A stretch of DNA of 64,000 bases from Acinetobacter baylyi DSM 14961 = CIP 107474 (GCF_000368685.1 NZ_KB849628.1:1085758-1149757), one strand, 5' to 3'; shown: positions 24,532 to 34,949, counted from the first letter of the stretch. The notes: a model not told the origin generated them from the letters alone. Program-made: numbers and translations.

Positions 24532-25644
24532 ATGCACAGTAGTTCAACTTCTGGGTCGAGGCTTGGCCTAGACAATTTTTTTACTTCTCTCCCATTGAAA
24601 GCACTTGTATTGAGTACTGTTGTGTTTCCGTTTCACAGTATTAATGCGAGCAAAGCCCATCAGTATAACTCGGTGGTCAACAGCAATACCCTGACTGTCG
24701 TTGCAGTTGAATCTCCAACGACAGTTTTTAAAGATGGTGAGTTTATTCATGGTTTTGGCTATGATCTTGCCAGAAATTATGCGCAAACTTTAAACGTTAA
24801 GTTAAAGTTTAAAACGGTTAAAGATAATGCAACTGCATTAAAATGGATTAATGAAGGACGAGCAAATTTTGCGATGACAACTGCCGATTTTCATAGTGTT
24901 GAAAATAAGCAATTAATTTCATTTTCGGCAAGTTGTGGTGCGGACACGACGCTCCAACAAAATGGTTTAAATACTGCATTAAATTGGGTGTTTAAATATG
25001 CCGATGATCCATTAACACAAACGGCAAGTAGCTTTGTCTGTCAGAGTAAGCAGAATGGAGCCACACAACAGTTGGCATCGTTTTACAACCGAAATGTGGT
25101 TAAACCAGAATCATGGGATATTATCCAGCGTGATTTAGGTAAACGTTTACCGGTATACAAGGCAAGTTTTAAACGAAGTGCCGAGCAATATAATCTTGAC
25201 TGGCATTTGCTTGCTGCAATTGGCTATCAGGAATCTTATCTCAAGCCAGATTCGGTTTCACCTACAGGCGTACGTGGCTTGATGATGCTGACTAACAACA
25301 CTGCACAGGCGATGGGTGTCAGTAATCGTAATGACCCCACTCAAAGTATTCAAGGTGGGGCCAAGTATTATGATTTAATGCTTAAACAGTACGAAGATAT
25401 TCCCTATCCAGATCGGAACTGGTACGCCTTGGTTGCTTATAATATGGGACCAGGTGCTGTTGCACAGATTCAAAAGCGAATTCAGTCTGAAGGTAAAAAT
25501 CCAAATCAATGGATCAATCTTTACGACCACTTAAACCGCTACCAGAGTCGTAATGGTCGTTATAAGCAAGCTGTGCAGTATGTAACGCGTATCCGAGCTT
25601 ATCTTGAGCATATCAAGACTTCTCCACGCTGGGTTGATGTTTAA
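24532..25644 (+). CDS. mltF: Membrane-bound lytic murein transglycosylase, MltF-like
   Basis: The product is 370 residues. A hydrophobic segment at about residues 20-40 acts as signal or anchor. Residues 52-130 form part of a type-3 solute-binding domain (LTVVAVESPTTVFKDGEFI, GFGYDLA), shorter than usual for MltF. The C-terminal SLT domain has the catalytic Glu in AAIGYQESYLKPDS and then GVRGLMMLT and YNMGPGAV. It cleaves glycan strands to 1,6-anhydromuropeptides. The reduced regulatory domain is notable. The ATG at 24532 follows CGGAGA. Confidence 0.85.
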   Translation: MHSSSTSGSRLGLDNFFTSLPLKALVLSTVVFPFHSINASKAHQYNSVVNSNTLTVVAVESPTTVFKDGEFIHGFGYDLARNYAQTLNVKLKFKTVKDNATALKWINEGRANFAMTTADFHSVENKQLISFSASCGADTTLQQNGLNTALNWVFKYADDPLTQTASSFVCQSKQNGATQQLASFYNRNVVKPESWDIIQRDLGKRLPVYKASFKRSAEQYNLDWHLLAAIGYQESYLKPDSVSPTGVRGLMMLTNNTAQAMGVSNRNDPTQSIQGGAKYYDLMLKQYEDIPYPDRNWYALVAYNMGPGAVAQIQKRIQSEGKNPNQWINLYDHLNRYQSRNGRYKQAVQYVTRIRAYLEHIKTSPRWVDV

Positions 25645-25670
25645 AACCAATCAGGCAATACAGATATAAA

Positions 25671-25700
25671 AAAAGCTTACTGCACATGCGTAAGCTTTCT
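25671..25700. terminator. Terminator between mltF and the SCP2 gene
   Basis: AAAAGCTTAC and GTAAGCTTTCTTT form a stem with tracts of A and T at either side. It fits a bidirectional terminator for two convergent genes. Confidence 0.75.
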
Positions 25701-25720
25701 TTACGTCAATCTATCGTGAA

Positions 25721-26104
25721 TTAAGCGGTATGCTCGAGTACACGTTTGAATAGATCTTTTTGTTCCTGGCTCGGTTTTGCAGTCTGCAATGCCATCAATT
25801 GAGACATGTCGCCTTGCACTTTAATTTTACCTGTCATGAAGGCTTGCATTGCAGCAGCCATATCAAACTCTAAAAATACCTTACGTAAAGTTTCGGCATC
25901 CATATTGAGTGTAGTTTTTGCATTTGGAGAAAGCCCCTTGTGAATTTTTCCACCCTCGAGAGAAACTTCTGTGGTGTTGTCTGCATTTGCAACAACAAGA
26001 TTAATGGCTAGATTTGCAAGTGCTGGTGGTAAGTTAAGATCACCTGCGTCCGCACTTAATTTTTCAACAGTTTCAAACCAATCATCAGTTAAAAATGCAG
26101 GCAT
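25721..26104 (-). CDS. SCP-2 sterol-transfer-family protein
   Basis: The product is 127 residues, a single small SCP2-like domain. Typical features are LAINLVVANADNTTEVSLEG, a strand pair, and MQAFMTGKIKVQGDMSQLMAL, the conserved MTGK(L/I)K(V/I)GD block near the C-terminus. The family binds fatty acids or other lipids in a hydrophobic pocket and is often linked to lipid metabolism. Here it stands alone between mltF and ttcA. Confidence 0.85.
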   Translation of the reverse strand: MPAFLTDDWFETVEKLSADAGDLNLPPALANLAINLVVANADNTTEVSLEGGKIHKGLSPNAKTTLNMDAETLRKVFLEFDMAAAMQAFMTGKIKVQGDMSQLMALQTAKPSQEQKDLFKRVLEHTA

Positions 26105-26275
26105 GGTTATTCCTCAAGTCAATTTATTCAATTATTTGTGCTGATTGTCCAGACAGCATCATGGTTCAAGCGATGACGCTTTTGCCCTTTTATAGCATGA
26201 TCTTCAAAATTAAAGTTAACGTTTTTTGTACCTGTCATTCATTTTTTGTTTTTTTTTAATATCACTCGTATAAAA

Positions 26276-26307
26276 AAAGCGCCAACTTATAAATAAGTTA
26301 GCGCTTT
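26276..26307 (-). terminator. Terminator of ttcA
   Basis: AAAGCGC-AACTTAT and ATAAGTT-GCGCTTT pair around a short loop; on the minus strand the stem is followed by seven T residues. It lies directly after the ttcA stop codon. Confidence 0.85.
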
Positions 26308-26313
26308 GACTGA

Positions 26314-27219
26314 TTAGTCAGCAGCAAAGCTTAAGTTTACGATGTCTAGGCGTTTTTTCATTTCTTCGGGATCTTTAAAATCAAGTTCACGCTGGGAATC
26401 AAGTATTTCAAAATCGAATAGATCACGATCTGCCAGTTGAGACGGCGAAACATTTTGCAAGGCACCGAATATGCTATGCAAACGCTTTGGATACTGTTTA
26501 TCCCATTCACGCAGCATCTCATTGAGCATGGCACGTTGCAGATTTTCCTGTGAACCACATAAGTTACAAGGAATGATTGGGAATTTACGTAAATCTGCAT
26601 ACTTGATAATGTCTTTTTCTTCGACATATGCCAAAGGACGAATCAATATATTCTTTTTATCCGAAGATAATAATTTTGGCGGCATTGCCTTTAAACTACC
26701 ACCATGGAACAAATTCAGGAAGAACGTGGCAATAATATCATCACGATGATGACCCAATGCTACTTTGGTTGCACCAATCTCTTGTGCAAAACCATAAAGC
26801 GAGCCACGACGCAAACGAGAACACACCGCACAATAGGTTTTGCCTTCAGGTGTTAAACGCTTGGTAATGGTATAGGTGTCTTTTTCCAGGATATAGTAAG
26901 GAATATTATTCTCTTCCATATAACGTGGTAAAACATCTTCTGGAAAACCAGGTTGTTTCTGGTCAAGGTTAACCGCAACAATATCGAAATTGATCGGTGC
27001 AATGCGTTTAAACTGCAACAAAATATCGAGCAAGGTGTAGCTGTCCTTACCACCAGAGACGCAGACCATTACCTTGTCTCCGTCTTCAATCATTTTGAAA
27101 TCACGAATTGCGTGACCCACTTGACGACGAAGCTTTTTCAATAAGCGATAATAGGCTGAGCTTGTAGGAAGCTCTGGCTTAAAATTAAATCCCTGTTCGG
27201 ACTCAACTGGCGAGTACAT
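26314..27219 (-). CDS. ttcA: tRNA 2-thiocytidine(32) synthetase TtcA
   Basis: The start at ATG 27219 gives 301 residues, the family length; the frame is open to 27327, but the extra 36 residues look non-coding. The PP-loop [10 protein letters not shown] binds ATP. CAVCSR and CNLCGS provide the cysteines that hold the [4Fe-4S] cluster, and [14 protein letters not shown] is conserved. It thiolates C32 in the anticodon loop of some tRNAs in the cytoplasm. Confidence 0.95.
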   Translation of the reverse strand: MYSPVESEQGFNFKPELPTSSAYYRLLKKLRRQVGHAIRDFKMIEDGDKVMVCVSGGKDSYTLLDILLQFKRIAPINFDIVAVNLDQKQPGFPEDVLPRYMEENNIPYYILEKDTYTITKRLTPEGKTYCAVCSRLRRGSLYGFAQEIGATKVALGHHRDDIIATFFLNLFHGGSLKAMPPKLLSSDKKNILIRPLAYVEEKDIIKYADLRKFPIIPCNLCGSQENLQRAMLNEMLREWDKQYPKRLHSIFGALQNVSPSQLADRDLFDFEILDSQRELDFKDPEEMKKRLDIVNLSFAAD

Positions 27220-27396
27220 AGATAAACCTGACCCATAAATAAAAATACCGCACGATTTTATATGATTCACACGTGAATCGCACCTAAAGATTATGCAATT
27301 CTTATGATTGTCATATTTATGTATCATACTTTTTTGTTAATGCTATTTCTTGGGCATCAACGTCTATTTTTTATCCAAAGTGCTTATATTTTGGAC
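27220..27396. other. Intergenic region 27220-27723, part before the DnaA-box cluster
   Basis: This part presumably holds the ttcA promoter. The dyad TTCACACGTGAATCG lies at about 27266-27282. No gene is seen in 27220-27723; the remaining sequence after 27441 is very AT-rich and leads into the next gene. Confidence 0.5.
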
Positions 27397-27441
27397 TTTT
27401 CCACAGTTTTCCACAAAACCTGTGGATAAATTTGTGGATTT
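27397..27441. promoter_or_regulatory. Cluster of four DnaA-box-like 9-mers
   Basis: TTTTCCACA at 27397-27405 and 27407-27415, TGTGGATAA at 27421-27429 (the complement of the consensus box TTATCCACA) and TGTGGATTT at 27433-27441. Two point one way and two the other, within 45 bp and next to an AT-rich tract. Binding by DnaA is inferred from the consensus alone. Confidence 0.5.
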
Positions 27442-27723
27442 CTATAGGCTTGACAAAGTGTTTTAACGTTAAATTAAGGGTTTTGTTTAAATTGATCATT
27501 TTTTGATCAATTATTTTTATAAATCAAAATCAACAACTTAAATATGTCAAGCTCGCTTTTTTAAAAATAATTTTAATTTTTTTTTGATTAAGTTCCAGAC
27601 AAAACTGCTTGATTTTTTCTGTCAAACAAGTTTTAAATTTTTTAGGCATAAAACTCCCCTTTTAACGTTTTTTTGCTAAACTGCTGAACAAGATGTCACC
27701 CCCTTACCAGCGAATAACATAAA

Positions 27724-28575
27724 ATGAAAAAACGCAAACACCTTTCTTTACATTTTATTTTGGCTTCAACACTGTCCTGTACCGCCATGAGCCATGTTTT
27801 TGCTGGGCAAATTTTTGTCTATAAAGATAAATCTGGGGGAACTTTACTGACCAATCGTAAAAGTAGTGACCCATCAATGACCAAGGTCAAAGCGACTTAT
27901 TATCCAGATAGCAACATCCACAGTTATAATAACTGGGGTGCTTCCGAAGCATCGGTTTTGCCAAGCTATAGCAAAAATCGTAATGCGTTTGACCAGATTA
28001 TTCATCAAGCTTCACAGCGGCATGGCATTTCAGAAGGTCTGATTAAGGCAGTCATGCATACCGAATCTGGCTTTAATGTTTATGCGCGCTCGCCTGTAGG
28101 TGCACAAGGCCTCATGCAGCTTATGCCTGCCACAGCCAGACGTTTTAATGTCTCAAATGCCTATGATCCACAGGAAAATATTTTTGGAGGCGCACAATAC
28201 TTAAGCTGGTTACTCAAACGTTTTAATGGTAATACGCAGCTTGCCTTAGCCGCCTATAACGCAGGCGAAGGCAATGTCGATAAATATGGTGGTATCCCGC
28301 CTTTTCGGGAAACACAGGATTATGTACGCCGAGTCACCAGTCGCTATCAAAATCTTTACGCCAGTGGTAACACTGTAAGTGAAAATCTAGCTACACCACA
28401 GGTCATTGCTCAATCTGCCAATTATGCTCCAGCGAATAATCATGTACCCGAGACTACCAAGTATTCCTCACAACGGCAAATTATCAGTTTAAGTGAAGGA
28501 ACTTATACCGATGCACCAAATACCTATGTCACACGTAATGCAACAGCATCTGCCAGAATTCATATTTCAAATTAA
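27724..28575 (+). CDS. Lytic transglycosylase with N-terminal DUF4124-like segment
   Basis: The product is 283 residues. The signal peptide ends near SHVFAG. GQIFVYKDKSGGTLLTNR resembles a DUF4124 head. The SLT domain spans about residues 90-200, with the catalytic Glu in AVMHTESGFN, then SPVGAQGLMQLMPATA and ALAAYNAGEGNV. The last 75 residues are low-complexity. It acts in the periplasm on peptidoglycan, similar in layout to short soluble Slt-type enzymes. Confidence 0.9.
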   Translation: MKKRKHLSLHFILASTLSCTAMSHVFAGQIFVYKDKSGGTLLTNRKSSDPSMTKVKATYYPDSNIHSYNNWGASEASVLPSYSKNRNAFDQIIHQASQRHGISEGLIKAVMHTESGFNVYARSPVGAQGLMQLMPATARRFNVSNAYDPQENIFGGAQYLSWLLKRFNGNTQLALAAYNAGEGNVDKYGGIPPFRETQDYVRRVTSRYQNLYASGNTVSENLATPQVIAQSANYAPANNHVPETTKYSSQRQIISLSEGTYTDAPNTYVTRNATASARIHISN

Positions 28576-28726
28576 TACCGATTAAAAACCCCTACATGAT
28601 TTAACTTAAAAAAAGCTTAAATCAATTAATTTGTCTTGAATTTTGGCAAGAATCCCCCCATATTTAACGCAATGATTTAACATTTCATAAATCAGATCAG
28701 ATTTTATTTATAAGAGGATTTTCTCA

Positions 28727-29632
28727 ATGATGCGGATTGGTTTGTTTTTGCTAACCAACCTCGCGGTACTGGTTGTGGCTGGCATTATCTTGTCACTGTT
28801 CGGTGTCGGTAGTTACCATGGCGCGGGTGGCTTAAATCTAGGCAACCTTTTGGTTATCTGTTTCGTGTTTGGTATGGTTGGCTCGCTGATCTCCCTTTTG
28901 ATGTCCAAATGGATGGCTAAAAAAACCACCGGTACAGAAATTATTGATCCGAATGCACCCCGTAACCAGGCTGAAGCTTGGCTATTACAAACTGTTGCAG
29001 AACTTTCACAACGTGCTGGCATCCAAATGCCAGAAGTTGGAATTTTCCCATCCTATCAATCTAATGCCTTTGCAACAGGCTGGAACAAAAACGATGCCCT
29101 CGTTTCGGTTTCAACAGGATTAATGGAACGCATGAATAAAGATGAATTGCGTGCTGTATTGGCGCATGAAATTGGTCACGTTGCCAATGGTGACATGGTG
29201 ACACTTGCGCTGATTCAAGGTGTCGTCAACGCGTTTGTGATGTTCTTTGCCCGTGTAGTCGGTGATTTTATTGATCGAAACGTGTTTGGTCGCCAAGATG
29301 GTGAAGCACCTGGCATGGGTTACTTCGCGATTACGATTGTCCTTGATATTGTATTTGGTATTCTTGCCTCAGCGATTGTGATGTGGTTCTCCCGCCATCG
29401 TGAATATCGTGCCGATGAAGCTGGTGCTCGTTTAGCAGGTAAACAAGCGATGATTTCTGCCCTATTACGCTTACAGGCAGAGTCAGAAATGCCAGATCAA
29501 ATGCCAAAAGAAATGAAAGCCTTTGCAATTGCGGAAGGTAAAGAACAAGGTTTTAGTCTTGCTGCCTTATTCCAAACCCACCCAAGTATCGAGCAACGTG
29601 TTGCTGCGCTACAGCAATTAAATTGTCCATAA
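28727..29632 (+). CDS. htpX: Membrane zinc metalloprotease HtpX
   Basis: The product is 301 residues. Two N-terminal membrane helices are followed by the protease domain with zinc motif [13 protein letters not shown], two more helices, and the third zinc ligand in EYRADEAGA. HtpX degrades damaged membrane proteins and overlaps in function with FtsH (also in this window, 50409-52304). TAAGAGGA precedes the start. The length is normal. Confidence 0.95.
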   Translation: MMRIGLFLLTNLAVLVVAGIILSLFGVGSYHGAGGLNLGNLLVICFVFGMVGSLISLLMSKWMAKKTTGTEIIDPNAPRNQAEAWLLQTVAELSQRAGIQMPEVGIFPSYQSNAFATGWNKNDALVSVSTGLMERMNKDELRAVLAHEIGHVANGDMVTLALIQGVVNAFVMFFARVVGDFIDRNVFGRQDGEAPGMGYFAITIVLDIVFGILASAIVMWFSRHREYRADEAGARLAGKQAMISALLRLQAESEMPDQMPKEMKAFAIAEGKEQGFSLAALFQTHPSIEQRVAALQQLNCP

Positions 29633-29644
29633 TTTCCGCTTCAA

Positions 29645-29673
29645 AAAAGCCTCCAGATGGAGGCTTTTTTTAT
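29645..29673. terminator. Terminator between htpX and the DUF4112 gene
   Basis: AAAAAAGCCTCC and GGAGGCTTTTTT form a perfect stem with a short loop and T-runs in both directions, serving convergent genes. Confidence 0.9.
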
Positions 29674-30245
29674 TGGCCTTGATACCAGTTCCAGAGATAG
29701 CTGGTCCCGAGCCAAATAGCAGCAATAAAGAAAATCATAAAGATCAGACCAATGAGATCAGGTAAATGTAGCCACAACCAGCTCACCACAGGATTTCGCC
29801 AGAATGCGGAATATTGCTGTTTTTGCTCCAACTTTTCATGTAAGTATGGATGAACCACATGGTCATCGTTCTGAATTTGATACTCTTCACGAATATGCTG
29901 ATGCACAATGTCGAGTGCCTTACGGCTAGGGCGTATAAAAATATCAAAAATGGTTCCAGCAACAGGAATAATGCCCACAACCGCATCAATTGCAGCAAGC
30001 CGAATTACAGGGTTGAGTTTATGTTGTGGTACGCCAATTTGCTTGGCCTGATATATTGCATAAAACGTCAGTACAAACCCTGCGATATCTCCTGCAAACG
30101 GAATAGTGCTTAATGCTGCATCTGCACCCACGCCTTGCCGTGTAAAAGGAATGCGAACTAAACTATCCATCATGTTGGCAAACTTGGCCAAATCACGTTC
30201 GAGTCGAATGACTTCTTGTCGTGATTTTTTCTGGTCTTGAGTCAT
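29670..30245 (-). CDS. DUF4112 membrane protein
   Basis: ATG 30245 gives 191 residues; the frame is open to 30290. Features are LARIPFTRQGVGADA-type residues, FAGDIAGFVLTFYAI, VVGIIPVAGTIFDIFI (the conserved PVAG-fold hydrophobic pair) and a C-terminal membrane helix (LIGLIFMIFFIAAIWLG). The family is of unknown function. It follows mgtE by 54 bp on the same strand and may be co-transcribed. Confidence 0.8.
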   Translation of the reverse strand: MTQDQKKSRQEVIRLERDLAKFANMMDSLVRIPFTRQGVGADAALSTIPFAGDIAGFVLTFYAIYQAKQIGVPQHKLNPVIRLAAIDAVVGIIPVAGTIFDIFIRPSRKALDIVHQHIREEYQIQNDDHVVHPYLHEKLEQKQQYSAFWRNPVVSWLWLHLPDLIGLIFMIFFIAAIWLGTSYLWNWYQGQ

Positions 30246-30299
30246 GATTATTTTACTCGTCTCAAGTGAATAAATAACGGGAAAATCCAAAAATCAGGT

Positions 30300-31646
30300 T
30301 TAGATCTGCCCCAATAATTGTGCTGCAATAAATAGATAAATCACCACGCCTGTCGCATCACAAATTGAAGTGACCAATGGCGCTGAAGCACTCGCAGGGT
30401 CCAATTTTAAACGATTGAGAATAAAAGGTAAGCTCATTCCAATTACGCTTCCGATCATGACAATTCCGATCATACTTAAAATAAGGACCAATGCGACCAT
30501 AGCATCACCACGAATATAACCCAGTATTGCCACGGCGATGGCCATCGTGATACCTAATGCCAAGGCCACCAGACATTCACGACCAAGCAGTCGGAACCAG
30601 TCTTTTAAAACCACATCACCCGTGGCAAGCGCACGAACCATCAATGTGGCAGATTGTGATCCTGCATTTCCCCCACTCCCCACCAAAAGTGGTAAGAAAA
30701 ATACCAATACAATATTTGACTCAATAATCGATTCAAAATGCGCTATTCCCAGACCTGAAAGTAAACTTCCAAATACCAAAATGACCAGCCAGAACACTCT
30801 TTTTTTATAAAGCTGCAACAATGGAATTTTTTTGATATTCATATCTGGTGTAGATGCCTCCACACCCGCAGCTTTTAGAAAATCCTCATTTGCCTCAGCA
30901 CTCACCACATCCATAGCATCATCATAGGTCACGATCCCGACTAGCACACCTTGGGCATCTATAATTGGAAGTGCCAACAAATCATAACGTGCAATCTTTT
31001 TCGCAATCTCATCCTGATCATCATCAACTTGAGCATAAATGATGTCTCGAGTCATCAAGTCGCCAACTTTATGATCTAAAGGCGCCAAGATCAACTCATG
31101 CAATGATATCTCACCCATTAAACGACGCTGAGTATCTACAATATAAGACTCATAAATGGTTTCGGCATCTGGTGCTTCACGGCGCAAGGTTTCAATTGCC
31201 TCAGTAATTGTCATCTCTGCGCCCAAAGTGGCATATTCTGAGGTCATGATTGCCCCAGCTGTGCCCTCTTCATAATGAGATAGCCGTCGTAAATCTTCAC
31301 GTTTAGCTTGTGCCAGTGCAGGAAGAAGAGCCGATTGCTGTGCAGGATCTAAAGATTTAAATAGATCCGCTCGCTTATCTGCTGGCATTTCAGAGATAAT
31401 ATCTGCCAAATCGGAGCGTGCTAAATGTTGTGCGAGTTCGGCTTGTCGAACTGAGCTCATGGCCGTATACACTTTGGCACGTTTGGGCAAATGCAATAAT
31501 AACTGACTTGCATAGGCCACAGGAATTTGTTCTAAAGCTTCGGCAATATCAATCGACTGCATTTCTTTTAGTATCGCCAAAGCAGACTGGATATCTACTG
31601 CATCCATGGCTTCAATCAATAAAACATCGATTGGAGGTGTAGGCAT
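30300..31646 (-). CDS. mgtE: Magnesium transporter MgtE
   Basis: ATG 31646 (GGAGAGAG at 6 bp) gives 448 residues. The superhelical N domain (LEQIPVAYASQLLLHLP; IISEMPADKRADLFKSL) is followed by tandem CBS domains (about residues 130-255) and five membrane helices with LPLLVGSGGNAGSQSATLMV, the conserved pore segment. The cytoplasmic N and CBS domains sense Mg2+ and close the channel when the level is high. The length is normal. Confidence 0.93.
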   Translation of the reverse strand: MPTPPIDVLLIEAMDAVDIQSALAILKEMQSIDIAEALEQIPVAYASQLLLHLPKRAKVYTAMSSVRQAELAQHLARSDLADIISEMPADKRADLFKSLDPAQQSALLPALAQAKREDLRRLSHYEEGTAGAIMTSEYATLGAEMTITEAIETLRREAPDAETIYESYIVDTQRRLMGEISLHELILAPLDHKVGDLMTRDIIYAQVDDDQDEIAKKIARYDLLALPIIDAQGVLVGIVTYDDAMDVVSAEANEDFLKAAGVEASTPDMNIKKIPLLQLYKKRVFWLVILVFGSLLSGLGIAHFESIIESNIVLVFFLPLLVGSGGNAGSQSATLMVRALATGDVVLKDWFRLLGRECLVALALGITMAIAVAILGYIRGDAMVALVLILSMIGIVMIGSVIGMSLPFILNRLKLDPASASAPLVTSICDATGVVIYLFIAAQLLGQI

Positions 31647-31850
31647 TGATCTCTCTCCAAACTGAATTTTAAGCAAAAATCTACATACCTTTTAATAAAT
31701 TTAATTCAGGTATAACTATATTGGAGAAAGTGTATCACGCTACCAAAAATTCTTTTGATTACAATACGTAAAGACCATACTTAAAAAAGATGCCGACTTT
31801 TTATAGATAGTTAAATCGACACCGATCTGCCCAAAATAAAATCAATCGAT

Positions 31851-34800
31851 TTAAATGGGCTTTGGTTTATGTTTAAACACCGAACGGATCAGCACATACA
31901 TGAACGGGATAAAGATAAGAACCAGAATGGTGCCAAATAAAACACCACCAAATACACTATAACCGATTGCCTGACGGCTTAATGCACCTGCACCAGATGA
32001 AAACATCAGAGGTACGACACCAGCACCAAACGCAATTGAGGTCATTAAAATGGGTCTTAAACGTAACCCAGCCGCTTTAAGTGCAGCATGAAGTACTGTT
32101 TCACCATTTTCTTGTAGATTTGCTGCATATTCCACCATCAGAATTGCATTTTTACAGGACAGCCCGATGGTGGTTAATAATGCAATCTGAAAGTAAATAT
32201 CATTTGCAAAATTAAACCACTCACTAAACAAAATTGTTCCTCCAATTCCCAACGGAATTGCTGCCATCACGACAGTTGGAATTGACCAGCTTTCGTATAG
32301 TGCCGCTAAACATAAAAAAATGAAGGCAATCGAGATGACATAGAGCCAAATTGCCTGATGACTTGATTCTCGCTCTTGAAACGACATGCCACTCCATGCC
32401 AATCCTGCATCAGGCATAGCATCGACCAGATTGCTAAGTTTTTGCATGGCCTGCCCTGTACTAAAGCCATTGGCCGCATCTGCTTCCATCTCTAAAGCTG
32501 GGTATCCCATAAACCGCTCTAATAGCGGCGGTGCACCTTGCCATTCCACACGACTAAACTGTGAAAACGGCGTCATCTGACCTTGAGCATTTTTGATATA
32601 CCAATATGCAAGATCTTCAGGCTTAGTGCGATACTGCATATCACCTTGTAGGTAGACACGCTTGATTCGACCACGATCAATAAAGTCGTTGATATAACTA
32701 CCACTCCATGCAGTAGAGAGCGTTTGATTGATCTGCGCAATGTTCAGTCCCAGTGCCATTGCCATTTTATGATCGATCTGAATATTTAAAACAGATTGGT
32801 CATCATTACTGCGCTTATCAATATTTTTAAGTTCATCAAACTTTTGCTCTTGGTTTTGCAAAGCATGAAAAGATTGAAGTAGGCTCTCTCGCCCTAATCC
32901 TTTGACATCCTGTAACCAGAACGAAATTTTGTCGGAGTTACCCAGCCCACGAATCACCGACGGCATTAATACAAAAATTCTGGCCTGATTATTTTGAGCA
33001 AAATATTGCATTGCTCTAGTACGAATTTGCTGTGCGCTATTTGCAGCACCTGTACGCTCATCCCAGTGTTTAAGCGATACATAAGCCTGTCCAAGATTTT
33101 GTCCAGTACCAGAGTTGTTACGTCCATGAATGACCATGATGCCGTTTAGATTGGTTTTTTCATGTGACATAAAATAGTCTGAAATCTGTTTACCCACGTC
33201 TTCAGTTTTGGATAAAGGCGTACCCTCTGGCAAAGTGAACTGTACACTTAATGCACCTTGATCTTCCTGAGGTAAAAAGCTGGTGGGCAAACTTCGATAA
33301 ATCCAGATAAATGCAGCAATCAATACCACGAAAATAATCAAGCTAATGGTTTTAAATTGAACACTTCGATGAGTCAGTCTGAGATAGTAATCTCTCAGTT
33401 GATCTAATTTACGATTAAACCCATCTGCCCATTTAAAGGATTTATTTTGTGGCTTTAACAGAATCGCACACAATGCTGGGGTTAGAATCAATGCAACCAT
33501 AAGCGACAGCACCATCGCAGCCACTAGCGTAATCGAAAACTGTCGATAAATAATTCCCGTTGCGCCACTAAAAAATGACATCGGAATAAACACGGCTGTT
33601 AACACCAGCGTAATGCCAACCAGTGCACCACTGATCTCCTGCATAGATAAAATACTGGCCTGCCTGGCATCAAGCTGCTGTTCATGCATCAGACGCTCGA
33701 CATTTTCGACCACGACAATCGCATCATCGACTAATAAACCAATCGCCAATACCATAGCAAATAAGGTTAAAGTATTGATACTCATCCCTAATATAGACAA
33801 AACTGCAAAGGTTCCTAAAATCACGACAGGAACAGTGATGGTCGGGATCAGCGTGGCACGCCAGTTTTGCAAAAAGATAAACATCACCAGTACAACCAAT
33901 ATAATGGCTTCTAGTAAGGTACTGATGACTTGTTTAATCGATTCTTTCACAAAGAGTGTGTCGTCACGTGGATAGATAATGAAATAACCTTCAGGCAGGT
34001 TTTTCTCTAAACGGGAAATTTCCTGATAAACCAAATCTGCAGTCTTGACAAGATTTGCACCAGCAGCCAACGATACGGATAAGCCTGATCCAGGATAACC
34101 ATTGATTCGGTTAAACACCTGATAATTCTGCGCGCCAATCTCCACACGCGCGACATCTTTTAAATAAACAAAACTGCCATTTGCATTGGCTTTTACTATG
34201 ATATTTTCAAACTGCTCTGGTGTTTTTAAAAGCGAACCTGAAGTGACTTTAGCATTTAAATATTGATCCTTCGGTGCAGGCAAAGCGCCAATTGCTCCTG
34301 CTGCAACCTGCGTATTCTGATTTTCAAGTGCAGAACGAATATCGCTCACCATAAGCTGATAATGTTGCAGCTTGACTGGATCTAACCAGATTCGCATAGC
34401 ATAAGGTGAGCCAAAAACATTGATCTCACCTACCCCTTCTATGCGGCTAAGATTTAATTCAAAGTTATTGGAAAGATAGTCTGAAATATCAATATTCGTA
34501 GATTTACCAGAACGGTCTGCGAGCCCTACTACCAGAAATGAGTCGCTTAACGACTTACGAACAATCACACCTTGTCGTTGTACATCATCTGGCAAGCGGT
34601 TTAATGCACCATTAATCGCATTTTGAACCTGAACCTGTGCTTGATCAGGATTGGTACCCTGCTGAAAATATAGACTGATCTGGCTGCTACCATTCGCATC
34701 ACTGCTTGAACTAAAGTAAAGCAGATGGTCAATGCCTTTAATTTGTTGTTCTAGCACCTGAGTCACACTATCTTCAACTGCCTGTGCATCTGCACCACTA

Positions 34801-34949
34801 TAACTGGTTGAAACGACGATACGAGGCGGTGCAATATCTGGATAGCGTTCTACAGGTAAATTCAAAAGCGAGAAAATACCCAATGCCATAACAATTATGG
34901 CTAAAACAATTGCAAAAATAGGTCGATCAATAAAAAATTTGGATAACAT
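31851..34949 (-). CDS. RND-family (HAE1) efflux pump permease
   Basis: The product is 1,032 residues, a normal length for AcrB/AdeB-type permeases. FFIDRPIFAIVLAIIVMALG starts helix 1, LVDDAIVVVENVER in helix 4 has the paired Asp of the proton relay, and KNAILMVEYA lies in helix 10. Twelve helices and two large periplasmic loops can be placed. It should export hydrophobic compounds as a trimer with an adaptor and an outer-membrane channel. Neither partner gene is adjacent, so it must borrow them from elsewhere or work differently. The region 31647-31850 has no gene. Confidence 0.92.
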   Translation of the reverse strand: MLSKFFIDRPIFAIVLAIIVMALGIFSLLNLPVERYPDIAPPRIVVSTSYSGADAQAVEDSVTQVLEQQIKGIDHLLYFSSSSDANGSSQISLYFQQGTNPDQAQVQVQNAINGALNRLPDDVQRQGVIVRKSLSDSFLVVGLADRSGKSTNIDISDYLSNNFELNLSRIEGVGEINVFGSPYAMRIWLDPVKLQHYQLMVSDIRSALENQNTQVAAGAIGALPAPKDQYLNAKVTSGSLLKTPEQFENIIVKANANGSFVYLKDVARVEIGAQNYQVFNRINGYPGSGLSVSLAAGANLVKTADLVYQEISRLEKNLPEGYFIIYPRDDTLFVKESIKQVISTLLEAIILVVLVMFIFLQNWRATLIPTITVPVVILGTFAVLSILGMSINTLTLFAMVLAIGLLVDDAIVVVENVERLMHEQQLDARQASILSMQEISGALVGITLVLTAVFIPMSFFSGATGIIYRQFSITLVAAMVLSLMVALILTPALCAILLKPQNKSFKWADGFNRKLDQLRDYYLRLTHRSVQFKTISLIIFVVLIAAFIWIYRSLPTSFLPQEDQGALSVQFTLPEGTPLSKTEDVGKQISDYFMSHEKTNLNGIMVIHGRNNSGTGQNLGQAYVSLKHWDERTGAANSAQQIRTRAMQYFAQNNQARIFVLMPSVIRGLGNSDKISFWLQDVKGLGRESLLQSFHALQNQEQKFDELKNIDKRSNDDQSVLNIQIDHKMAMALGLNIAQINQTLSTAWSGSYINDFIDRGRIKRVYLQGDMQYRTKPEDLAYWYIKNAQGQMTPFSQFSRVEWQGAPPLLERFMGYPALEMEADAANGFSTGQAMQKLSNLVDAMPDAGLAWSGMSFQERESSHQAIWLYVISIAFIFLCLAALYESWSIPTVVMAAIPLGIGGTILFSEWFNFANDIYFQIALLTTIGLSCKNAILMVEYAANLQENGETVLHAALKAAGLRLRPILMTSIAFGAGVVPLMFSSGAGALSRQAIGYSVFGGVLFGTILVLIFIPFMYVLIRSVFKHKPKPI

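Noticed and set aside
26853..27053. 66-codon minus-strand frame inside ttcA
   Set aside because: It is an alternative frame of ttcA with no ribosome site; the ttcA PP-loop and CxxC motifs define the real frame.
27397..27441. Chromosomal replication origin
   Set aside because: There is no dnaA, dnaN or rpmH gene nearby and only four boxes; the surrounding genes are ordinary.
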